Assembly (NCBI RefSeq): GCF_031769195.1
Contig: NZ_JAVHNP010000001.1
Location: 682,001-746,000, forward strand
Length of the DNA stretch: 64,000 nucleotides
Source of the DNA: Vreelandella sp031769195
Lineage (GTDB): Bacteria; Pseudomonadota; Gammaproteobacteria; Pseudomonadales; Halomonadaceae
Direction: 5' to 3'
Below, piece after piece: positions 8,101 through 14,750 of the stretch. The notes under the pieces were generated by a model. That model had not been told where the DNA came from. It was given only the letters and a program-made list of their open reading frames with translations, and did not search any database. The position numbers were made by a program, and so were the translations under genes. Every line of letters begins with the position of its first letter. The stretch's first letter is position 1.

Positions 8101-11100
8101 ACTGAGAGACACTAAGCTCACCTGGCGCATAGGTATCTGTTTCTAGCAGATAGCTATCAGGCAACATAACATCTGTATTCACAGCACCGTCCAGCGTGTA
8201 TCGAACAACCGTAGAATCCAAGTCAAAATTGGCTAGCTCTATAAGCCGTTCATATTGCGATTGGCTAATTTCAGCGTTAGAAACACGCACTTGATCAGCC
8301 AGCGTCACGTGGCTTTCGGATAGGTCTTCAATGATCACAGAGGCGTCATCAACCACCACCCAATTGAAAGGTATGCGCTCGCTCAAATCGTCACGGTTCT
8401 CGGCACCTTCTACTAAACCAGTAATCTGGGAATAGGCAGCCTGCGCTTCCGCCACAGTCACCTCCCCAGCGTCTAGCAAGCTCTCTAAGTTAATTTCATA
8501 GCTATCTAGTAACGCACTTCTATCGTCCGCACTAATAGCCTCTGCAAGCGTGTATTGAACGATTTCTCCTGTTCTCACATAGTTACTATCTAAGCTCAGA
8601 AGACGCTCATACTCCCCTAGCGTAATCACGCTGTCACTTATATTAACTGAAGAGGCTCTTAGCAAATGTGGCACATCGTTCGCGCTCAGGATATTCGCCA
8701 CACTATCCAAAACACTCCAATCAAAGAGCTGATCAGCATCTAACTTTTGTGAATTCATTGCACCTGCTAAAACTGACTCTACAGAACTCAAAAGTCGCTC
8801 TGCGTCTGCGACGCTCAAGGCACCAGATCTTAATACAGCACTATCTGAAATATCGTAATTTTCAGCAATCACCGAAGCGCTAACAGCCTGAGCAAGTGTA
8901 TAGCTTACAACAGTCTCACCTAGCTGAAAGTTTTCTAATCCATTAAGAATATTAAACTCTTCTACAGTAATAGCGCGATCACTGATTACAATGAGATTAG
9001 CGCCAATTACAGCATCTTCTTCAATGCTATTAATAATCGCACCTGCCGCATCGCTAATAGACCATTGAAACAACGATATTGGCGGTTGATTATTAGCACC
9101 CTGTAGAACACGAGAAACATCCGCAAACGATGCAATAGCTTGAGAAACAGCTACAACACCAGCCTCTAACGGAATTTCTAAATTGAGAATGTAGTTAGCA
9201 GGAAGTGTGTCAACTGTTAACGCATCTTCCAAGGTATAAATAACATCAGTTACACCTAAGTCAAAATTATCTAACTGATTTAACTGCGCAAACTGCTCAG
9301 GTGTAATCACTGACTCGATTACACTTACTTGATTAGCCTCATTCAGCTGTGGATCAGCGCTCGACGCACTAATGACATTTTGAAAGCTGTCCAAAACAGT
9401 CCAATTAAGCAGCATTTCTCGCGTCAAGCCATCTTCTTCCACATTAACTGCCCGATCAATCAACAAGCGTGTTTCATCGATCAATTCTGCGGCTTCGCGA
9501 AGGCTTAAGTTATTTTTGACTAGTAGCGTATCTGGATCAAGAGTGTAATTAGCGGGCATTTCTGGAGTATTAAGCGCCTGTTCCAAACGATAAGGCACTA
9601 TCGTATTGCCCAATACAAAATTATTCAGTGTATTTAGATCTGCGAACTGATCAGGTCTAATCGTATCGTTAGTCACCATGACACGTGTTGCCCCTAATAC
9701 AGCTGGACGCTCCAGGCCACCTGTTACCAACACATCTTCAACACGCGCACGAATAGACCACGTATATATATTCTCAAGCACTATGGGGGCACTGTCAGCG
9801 TCGTAGTCGCCTGACAGGATACGCTCTACAAGTGCTAAGCGATCCGCGGCCAATGTTAACCCGAGGTTGCCTGCCGCAAATGATTGATTAGGGTTGAGCA
9901 AATACTGAGGGGGTAACTCATTATTTTGGGACAGGGTGACGGCTTGCTGTAACGTCAAGTAAGGAAGCTCTGCGCGAGCTTCAATAGTGTCGGAAAGGGT
10001 GCTGTCAGGATTTTGAGCGTCACGCTGTGCATCACGCAACGGGCTACGCAAACCTTCACGATAGGCATCCACATTCAGGTTTTCACCGGCTGCGTCAATC
10101 GCCTCTAACGCCTGCTTCACTTGGCCTGTAATAGTCGGCAGGCCCAGCAAATCGGCCATTTCCTGGTTGCTTAGCGGGCTATCTGCATCATTGGCCTGAT
10201 TAAAAGCCTCAGCTAACAAAGATAGCGCGTCTGCATTACTGATACCTGCAGTAGCCGCCATAGCCAACCAACTAGCCACTTTAATGCCTGAAATAAGCAA
10301 GTCTACGTTTGGCGAAGACTCCGCTAACGGGTCAGTTGACAGCACATCAATACGCTGATCAAGCCCCAGCGCCGTTTTTATAGCCGTTTGAGCGTCAGCA
10401 TCGTTCAACCCAAACTGCTGCGAGAGCTGGACCATCATGGTGGTCAACGGAGTAATCACCGTGGCATCTTCAGGCGCACGCAGCACGCCGGTAAACGGCA
10501 ACCCTGTAGAGATATCCACACCGCCGGTGGCCGTTAAGATACCGCTCCCCTGCAAACCGCTGAAAAAACCATCGTCATTGGTGGTGACTTGGTTAGCATT
10601 AACCGCGCGCGTGACGGTTGCGCCAGAGATATAACCATCGATCACATAGCCACTGATGGTCGCTGGGCCAGCATCACCGCCACCGCCGCCTCCACCACCG
10701 CCGGCTGCAGCAGCCCCAACTGCAATCGCACCGCCGCCGATGTAGAGCCAGGGAGGAATATCACCAAACGAGCTGACTGGTTCGCTGCTGCTACTGCTGC
10801 TTGCCGTACTGGGAAAGCTGCTGGAGCTCGCATTAGCGGGGGTGAAAGAGGCACTAGGCACAAACAGCAAACTACCAAAATCTTCGCCATCGGCAATGCC
10901 TTGCTGCAGGGCGTTGCTGGGACTGATCAGGAACAGGTCGCCTTGCTGAACCAGCGCGCCGCGTTCGATCACCATTTGCGTACCGTCAGTACGCGTAATC
11001 ATCACGTTACCGTCAGGCAGCAGTTCCCAGGTTTGCACATCGGGAAGTTGGCTAAGTGGCACTAACAGCCCGCTTTCATCACCTAGTAGCTGCATGAGTG

Positions 11101-11536
11101 AGTCGATATCGACGACAACCCGCCCGCCTTCTAACGCCACATCGGCAGCCGCGATATCAATGCGCTGACCGGTATTCATGATCAGCGTTAGGCTGCCGTT
11201 GGGCTGACGGATTACTTCAGCCACTCCTTGCAGGTCGTTCACTGCCACCATTTGATCCGCCAGCGCCTGTTGCGCTAGCAGCGGCAACACCAGGGTCGCG
11301 GCCATGCCACCCTGCTTTAATGTTTTTTGATTTTTAGCCATCCAGCGGCGCACAAACGCCGCGCGCTCTTTGGGGTCGGCCGGAATGTCGATGCGCAACA
11401 CATCACTGCGGGTCTCGGCTAGGGCGTCCCAATCATTCTGGGTATCCCGGTGGCTCACCCTGACCCCATTGAGCAGGTGGCCGCTTAAAACTCCGGGCTG
11501 CGTTGACTTAAGCATTTCGGCTGATGACTTCGCCAT
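5105..11536 (-). CDS. giant repetitive surface/secreted protein, 12 repeats of about 120 residues
   Basis: A 2143-residue protein I cannot assign to a named family. Residues 1-78 are a polar N-terminal region. A signal-like hydrophobic stretch follows (79-93, ends LAQQALA). Next is a region resembling the prefix of BapA-type biofilm proteins (about 95-200), a Ser-rich linker, a Gly/Ala run with nine consecutive glycines (about 280), and a domain with VITPLTTM (about 300-440). Twelve diverged repeats come next. Each has an aromatic W-[ST/V]-[VI]-x-D-[ST] motif, with the tryptophan at residues 593, 712, 825, 940, 1059, 1174, 1294, 1422, 1550, 1674, 1804 and 1924. Each also has a Q-Y/F-x-x-L-x-x-L-x-N-F block, a V-x-Y-T-L block, and a helix ending IL-x-GA-x-N. 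The last 190 residues are acidic and non-repetitive, like C-termini of type I secretion substrates, but without RTX nonapeptides. Start: ATG at 11536 has GGAGA eight bases upstream; a TTG 14 codons earlier lacks this. DNA is A+T-richer than its neighbours. Confidence 0.8.
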   Translation of the reverse strand: MAKSSAEMLKSTQPGVLSGHLLNGVRVSHRDTQNDWDALAETRSDVLRIDIPADPKERAAFVRRWMAKNQKTLKQGGMAATLVLPLLAQQALADQMVAVNDLQGVAEVIRQPNGSLTLIMNTGQRIDIAAADVALEGGRVVVDIDSLMQLLGDESGLLVPLSQLPDVQTWELLPDGNVMITRTDGTQMVIERGALVQQGDLFLISPSNALQQGIADGEDFGSLLFVPSASFTPANASSSSFPSTASSSSSSEPVSSFGDIPPWLYIGGGAIAVGAAAAGGGGGGGGGDAGPATISGYVIDGYISGATVTRAVNANQVTTNDDGFFSGLQGSGILTATGGVDISTGLPFTGVLRAPEDATVITPLTTMMVQLSQQFGLNDADAQTAIKTALGLDQRIDVLSTDPLAESSPNVDLLISGIKVASWLAMAATAGISNADALSLLAEAFNQANDADSPLSNQEMADLLGLPTITGQVKQALEAIDAAGENLNVDAYREGLRSPLRDAQRDAQNPDSTLSDTIEARAELPYLTLQQAVTLSQNNELPPQYLLNPNQSFAAGNLGLTLAADRLALVERILSGDYDADSAPIVLENIYTWSIRARVEDVLVTGGLERPAVLGATRVMVTNDTIRPDQFADLNTLNNFVLGNTIVPYRLEQALNTPEMPANYTLDPDTLLVKNNLSLREAAELIDETRLLIDRAVNVEEDGLTREMLLNWTVLDSFQNVISASSADPQLNEANQVSVIESVITPEQFAQLNQLDNFDLGVTDVIYTLEDALTVDTLPANYILNLEIPLEAGVVAVSQAIASFADVSRVLQGANNQPPISLFQWSISDAAGAIINSIEEDAVIGANLIVISDRAITVEEFNILNGLENFQLGETVVSYTLAQAVSASVIAENYDISDSAVLRSGALSVADAERLLSSVESVLAGAMNSQKLDADQLFDWSVLDSVANILSANDVPHLLRASSVNISDSVITLGEYERLLSLDSNYVRTGEIVQYTLAEAISADDRSALLDSYEINLESLLDAGEVTVAEAQAAYSQITGLVEGAENRDDLSERIPFNWVVVDDASVIIEDLSESHVTLADQVRVSNAEISQSQYERLIELANFDLDSTVVRYTLDGAVNTDVMLPDSYLLETDTYAPGELSVSQSRAVLERVESIVSEANNAEALSVDELFDWIVRDSANAILAVAQGASFVVRASEIRITDQQITSDQFDSLLAIENSNSGYLRGEEQVEYTLGQAFERGPDGVVANYLINSQEQLSLESLTAENAIENLALVRNLLGDSENSPTLSNVYSWSVLDSYSDIQSRLGTSAPDGLQLAESVEVTDEILSAAQYEQLISALSNFNLGEEVTVVYVDINDALRAQLADVLAPDARFILEDTAVPFVATLSVEDALRELSNVRSVLEAARDIDSSNDAVQRFFDWTVRDTANNTVQAIEQDHVVLADRVEITDEQLTFEQYQSLVRLDNYDYNSDPVEILYTLEEALEVINSDGVNALAKGEEGNSPGYRLADTELSIGTFTAEEVRPIVENSALALSGANAPVPAVNELLKWSVVDSASALLAIQSNNQFPLHITAAEQVSVNNEILAIADLQRLQRLSNFELGDTPVRFIFTRNLTLSDIENIADSYEIVASRVEIPSFLLSSVPDAEARYQATQAIVDGALNRQSVSVEALQTWSITNAQPAELLATGVAPWVSGADMITLDLSNNAFITPEQYNAFVDLENVNLEGVNVRYSFEEAIAVVNAGGELPNNTEARPGGYEINAGQPFDAASLTVSEVEQLLVTAEEILAGAENDANLDLGTLLNWVIEDSIENIVSAIGSEALSSANSVRVNVDEIGFQNFETLSELANFDQEGLIVIYPLGVLMQRFLDGRTLPENYVLSTEQSSFLDAGALDARAAERLFETSTLLLEGAVNSDVPLSSLATWVVQDTYANIYTLNVAGNNGVPAGFLIDDAASIVIIDDPLESDDEQDLNITFTVNGYTHQPGAAPGGSVTQLSKTFNIDGQADDGVELITDFRMGNDPGFDHLFIELTADEFDALRGDDPGLERYDDLAALGEDIAFAVFTTEEFMGGTATWLNELGLDSGDVVYLLAGNGDTPDIDDDAQLLRVSSAGEDFNTQTLANFENLDLNNFLEDNWSTNYSIT

Positions 11537-11780
11537 TGAGCACATCTCCACTGAAGGTTCGCAAGCGCGTTGCGCCAAACGTTTTTATGAGTAAAAGGCG
11601 TTGGCCGCCTTAGCGCCCTCATCCATCGTGGATGACAACAGGCGATTAGAAAAATAGGCTCAAGTATTTCATAAAGAAGCAGGAAATAAACCTGTAAAAA
11701 GGCGGGGTAATATACGGCATCACGGGATTAGACGTGTCATCCAGCGATGAAAAGCGCGCAGAGACTCAAACAACAGGCAC

Positions 11781-11813
11781 AAAAAAAGGCCTAGCGATAA
11801 ACGCTAGGCCTTG
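11781..11813 (-). terminator. rho-independent terminator of tRNA-Leu
   Basis: A perfect stem (AAGGCCTAGCG / CGCTAGGCCTT) with a 5-base loop is followed on the minus strand by seven T residues. It lies directly after the tRNA-Leu gene, whose transcript it should end before the giant repeat gene. Confidence 0.9.
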
Positions 11814-11817
11814 AATT

Positions 11818-11904
11818 TGGTGCCGGTGGCCAGACTCGAACTGGCACACCCGTAAAGGCGGCGGATTTTGAATCCGCTGCGTCTACCAATTCCGCCACAC
11901 CGGC
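11818..11904 (-). tRNA. tRNA-Leu (anticodon CAA)
   Basis: Eighty-seven bases including an encoded 3' CCA. The acceptor stem GCCGGTG pairs with CACCGGC. The anticodon stem GCGGA/TCCGC carries the loop TTCAAAA, giving anticodon CAA, which reads UUG. A long variable arm (class II) and the TTCGAGT T-loop are present. Flanked by a strong promoter and a strong terminator, it is transcribed alone. It lies beside the giant repeat gene; tRNA genes are common integration sites, but no attachment-site repeat was found. Confidence 0.95.
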
Positions 11905-11915
11905 AATGGATGCGC

Positions 11916-11943
11916 ATTATACGGAGATAACCCCCCAGGTCAA
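11916..11943 (-). promoter_or_regulatory. sigma-70 promoter of tRNA-Leu
   Basis: On the minus strand a TTGACC -35 box (11938-11943) and a perfect TATAAT -10 box (11916-11921) are separated by 16 bases, placing the start a few bases before the tRNA 5' end at 11904. The queA promoter faces the other way from the same gap. Confidence 0.8.
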
Positions 11944-12018
11944 TCTCATTGACTGACTTTATCCACCTAAAGCGCTATCCTAGGCGGCTTGTTTGACCAC
12001 TGAAAAGAGCTTCTTCAC

Positions 12019-13050
12019 ATGCAGCGTGCGGACTTCCATTTCGAGCTACCCGACGAGCTAATTGCTCGCTATCCGTCCGAACAGCGCAGCGACTGTCGCT
12101 TGCTGTGTGTCGATGGCCCGACAGGCGCACTGGAACACCGCCGGTTTCCAGACCTGCTCAGCCTTCTTGAGCCGGGCGATCTGCTGGTCTTTAACGATAC
12201 CCGTGTGATCCCCGCTCGCCTGCACGGCCATAAGGCCAGCGGCGGAAAAGTAGAAATGCTGCTGGAGCGTCCGCTGGATAGCCACCGGGGGCTAGCGCAT
12301 ATTCGCTCTAGCAAGTCGCCAAAACCCGGCACCGAGCTGATCTTTGAGGGCGATATCCACGCGGTGGTAGAGGGCCGTCATGATGCTCTGTTCGAGCTGC
12401 GCTTTTTAGGCGATACGCCGATGATCGCGCTGCTAGAAAAGCACGGCCATATGCCGCTGCCGCCCTATATCACTCGGGAAGACGAGCTAAGCGACCGCGA
12501 ACGCTATCAAACCGTGTATGCACGCCGCGATGGAGCGGTCGCCGCACCTACCGCTGGGCTGCACTTTGACCAGCCGCTGCTGGATGCGCTGGCTGAAAAA
12601 GGCATCAACAGCGCGTTTGTCACGCTTCATGTTGGCGCGGGCACGTTCCAACCGGTGCGGGTGGACAACATCCTTGAGCACCATATGCACAGCGAATGGA
12701 TTGAGGTAAGCGAAGCCACTTGCCAACAGATTCGCGATACGCAAGCCGCTGGCAAACGTGTGGTTGCCGTGGGCACCACCAGCGTTCGCTGCCTGGAAAG
12801 TGCTTGCATGAAAAGCAGCAACGGTGAGATTGCCCCGTTTAGCGGCGACACCGATATCTTTATCTACCCAGGCTACCAGTGGCGCTGTGTCGACGCCCTG
12901 ATTACTAACTTCCACCTGCCGGAATCTACTCTGCTGATGCTGGTGTCGGCGTTCGCAGGCTATGAACACATGATGCAGGCTTACCGTACAGCCGTAGAAG
13001 AGCGCTACGCCTTTTTTAGTTATGGCGACGCCATGCTGCTTACCCGCTAA
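12019..13050 (+). CDS. queA: tRNA preQ1(34) S-adenosylmethionine ribosyltransferase-isomerase
   Basis: QueA transfers and isomerises the ribosyl group of S-adenosylmethionine onto preQ1 at wobble position 34, forming epoxyqueuosine in tRNAs for Asp, Asn, His and Tyr. The 343-residue product begins MQRADFHFELPDELIARYPS and shows the family landmarks LLVFNDTRVIPARL, YQTVYARRDGAVAAPTAGLHF, HVGAGTFQPVR and TNFHLPESTLLMLVSAFAG. It is followed after a short gap by tgt, the preceding step of the pathway, and then yajC-secDF, the usual gammaproteobacterial order. Confidence 0.97.
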   Translation: MQRADFHFELPDELIARYPSEQRSDCRLLCVDGPTGALEHRRFPDLLSLLEPGDLLVFNDTRVIPARLHGHKASGGKVEMLLERPLDSHRGLAHIRSSKSPKPGTELIFEGDIHAVVEGRHDALFELRFLGDTPMIALLEKHGHMPLPPYITREDELSDRERYQTVYARRDGAVAAPTAGLHFDQPLLDALAEKGINSAFVTLHVGAGTFQPVRVDNILEHHMHSEWIEVSEATCQQIRDTQAAGKRVVAVGTTSVRCLESACMKSSNGEIAPFSGDTDIFIYPGYQWRCVDALITNFHLPESTLLMLVSAFAGYEHMMQAYRTAVEERYAFFSYGDAMLLTR

Positions 13051-13066
13051 TTAACGAGTTATTGTG

Positions 13067-14212
13067 ATGCGAAACGAATGCTTTATGCGCTTTGAGCGCT
13101 TAGCCGAAGACGGCCGCGCGCGCCGAGGCCGTCTGCACTTTCCCCGTGGCACGGTGGAAACACCCGCCTTTATGCCCGTAGGCACCTACGGCACGGTCAA
13201 AGGCATGACGCCAGAGTCGGTCAAAGAGATCGGCGCAGAGATCATCCTGGGTAATACGTTTCACCTGTGGCTGCGCCCTGGCACGGATGTGATCGAAGCC
13301 CACGGCGATCTGCACGACTTTGCTCAGTGGGATAAGCCGATTCTGACCGACTCCGGCGGCTTCCAGGTGTTCTCGCTGGGTGAAATGCGCAAGATCACCG
13401 AACAAGGGGTGCATTTCCGCTCGCCCGTGAACGGCAGCAAAGTGTTCATGGGGCCTGAAGAGTCGATGGCCGTGCAGCGCTCGTTGGGCTCTGATGTGGT
13501 GATGATCTTTGACGAGTGCACGCCCTACCCGGCCACCTTTGAAGAAGCCGAAAAATCCATGGAGCTGTCGCTGCGCTGGGCTAAACGCTCTCGCGATGCC
13601 CACGGTGATTCACCTTCTGCTCTGTTCGGCATCATCCAAGGCGGCATGCACCCTGAGCTGCGCGAACGCTCGCTAAAAGGGCTGATGGACATCGGCTTTG
13701 ATGGCTTAGCGATTGGCGGACTCTCGGTGGGCGAGCCCAAAGAGGAGATGATCAAGGTACTGGATTATCTTCCCACCTGGATGCCGGACGACACCCCGCG
13801 CTACCTGATGGGTGTGGGTAAGCCCGAAGACCTCGTTGAGGGCGTACGCCGCGGTGTGGATATGTTTGACTGCGTCATGCCCACACGTAATGCGCGCAAC
13901 GGCCATCTGTTTACCTCTGATGGCACTGTTAAGATCCGTAACGCCAAGCACCGCTTTGACACCCGCCCGCTGGATGAAGAGTGCGACTGCCATACCTGCC
14001 AAAATTTCTCCCGTGGCTATCTGCACCACTTGGATCGCTGCAATGAAATGCTGGGTTCGATGCTCAATACCATCCATAACTTGCGCTACTATCAGCGCGT
14101 GATGGCTGATTTGCGCGCGGCAATCGAAGCGGGTACATTGACGACCTTTGTGGAAAGCTTCTATGCAAGGCGCGGCCTCCCTGTGCCTCCCCTTGCAGAA
14201 TCTGACACCTAA
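13067..14212 (+). CDS. tgt: queuine tRNA-ribosyltransferase (TGT)
   Basis: Tgt exchanges guanine 34 for preQ1 in tRNAs with GUN anticodons. The 381-residue sequence has the preQ1-site segment LTDSGGFQVFSLG with the catalytic-proton aspartate, the nucleophile region FDCVMPTRNARNG, and the zinc site C-x-C-x-x-C with a downstream histidine (EECDCHTCQNFSRGYLHHL). The start is uncertain: GTG at 13064, ATG at 13067 or ATG at 13085. The last gives MRFERL, which lines up with the N-terminus of E. coli Tgt, but no candidate has a strong ribosome site. It lies between queA and yajC. Confidence 0.96.
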   Translation: MRNECFMRFERLAEDGRARRGRLHFPRGTVETPAFMPVGTYGTVKGMTPESVKEIGAEIILGNTFHLWLRPGTDVIEAHGDLHDFAQWDKPILTDSGGFQVFSLGEMRKITEQGVHFRSPVNGSKVFMGPEESMAVQRSLGSDVVMIFDECTPYPATFEEAEKSMELSLRWAKRSRDAHGDSPSALFGIIQGGMHPELRERSLKGLMDIGFDGLAIGGLSVGEPKEEMIKVLDYLPTWMPDDTPRYLMGVGKPEDLVEGVRRGVDMFDCVMPTRNARNGHLFTSDGTVKIRNAKHRFDTRPLDEECDCHTCQNFSRGYLHHLDRCNEMLGSMLNTIHNLRYYQRVMADLRAAIEAGTLTTFVESFYARRGLPVPPLAESDT

Positions 14213-14289
14213 ACAATAAAAGCCACTGGCTGAGGCGAGTGGCTTAACCCGTTCACCCATTGAGTGTTCTAACCCAGGAGTTCCCTGCA

Positions 14290-14616
14290 ATGCTGGATTT
14301 CTTCATCTCACCAGCCCATGCCCAAGAAGCCGCTGCTGGCGGTGGCATCGCGCAAATTGTCATGCTGGTCGGTTTCGTACTGATTTTCTACTTCCTGCTG
14401 TGGCGTCCGCAAGCCAAGCGTGCCAAGCAGCACAAACAGCTGGTGTCTGGCCTCGCCAAAGGCGATGAAGTCGTGATCGGTGGCGGCTTGGTTGGCCGCG
14501 TATCCAAAGTCAGCGACGAGTTCCTGACCCTGGAAGTTTCTGAAGGTACCGAAGTGAACGTGCAGAAGAACGCCGTTGCTGCCGTACTGCCGAAAGGCAC
14601 TATTAAGTCCATCTAA
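14290..14616 (+). CDS. yajC: preprotein translocase subunit YajC
   Basis: Small inner-membrane protein that associates with SecDF in the Sec translocon. The 108-residue product has one transmembrane helix (IAQIVMLVGFVLIFYFLLW, about residues 21-40) followed by the family signature RPQAKRAKQHKQLVSGLAKGDEVV and a small beta domain. The start at 14290 is chosen because AGGAG lies nine bases upstream and it gives the usual MLDFFISPAHAQ N-terminus; a longer frame from 14260 has no such support. Cotranscribed with secD and secF. Confidence 0.95.
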   Translation: MLDFFISPAHAQEAAAGGGIAQIVMLVGFVLIFYFLLWRPQAKRAKQHKQLVSGLAKGDEVVIGGGLVGRVSKVSDEFLTLEVSEGTEVNVQKNAVAAVLPKGTIKSI

Positions 14617-14628
14617 CGCCTGCACTCC

Positions 14629-14664
14629 CCCCTGCCGACCCAGTGCCAGCCACCCCGGCAGGGG
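14629..14664. repeat. inverted repeat between yajC and secD
   Basis: CCCCTGCCG (14629-14637) and CGGCAGGGG (14656-14664) can pair as a 9-base stem around an 18-base loop. There is no T-run, so it is more likely an RNA processing or attenuation structure than a terminator. Its stem core resembles the terminators after secF and suhB. Confidence 0.35.
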
Positions 14665-14693
14665 TGACATGGTAGCGTCGATGGTGAACGTTG

Positions 14694-14718
14694 CTGTGCA
14701 CAGCCTGTCTGTGCACAG
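14694..14718. repeat. duplicated palindrome CTGTGCACAG upstream of secD
   Basis: The 10-base perfect palindrome CTGTGCACAG occurs twice, at 14694-14703 and 14709-14718, with starts 15 bases apart. The pair lies 33 bases before the secD start. It could be an operator pair or an mRNA structure affecting secD translation. It does not match the LexA consensus spacing. Confidence 0.4.
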
Positions 14719-14750
14719 CGATTCCGTTTGTAATTGAAGGCAGGGCTTGC

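Noticed and set aside
5105..11536. RTX (GGxGxDxxx) calcium repeats in the giant protein
   Set aside because: None were found; the glycine run near residue 280 is not an RTX repeat. Type I secretion is inferred only from the shape of the C-terminus.
11537..11780. Integration site or mobile gene between tRNA-Leu and the giant gene
   Set aside because: No direct repeat of the tRNA 3' end and no integrase or transposase gene were seen; the gap holds only short inverted repeats.
14218..14246. Hairpin after tgt (AAGCCACT / AGTGGCTT) as a terminator
   Set aside because: The stem is short and there is no T-run after it; readthrough into yajC is expected.
14694..14718. LexA (SOS) box at the secD palindromes
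   Set aside because: The palindrome has four bases between CTG and CAG, whereas the LexA box needs ten.
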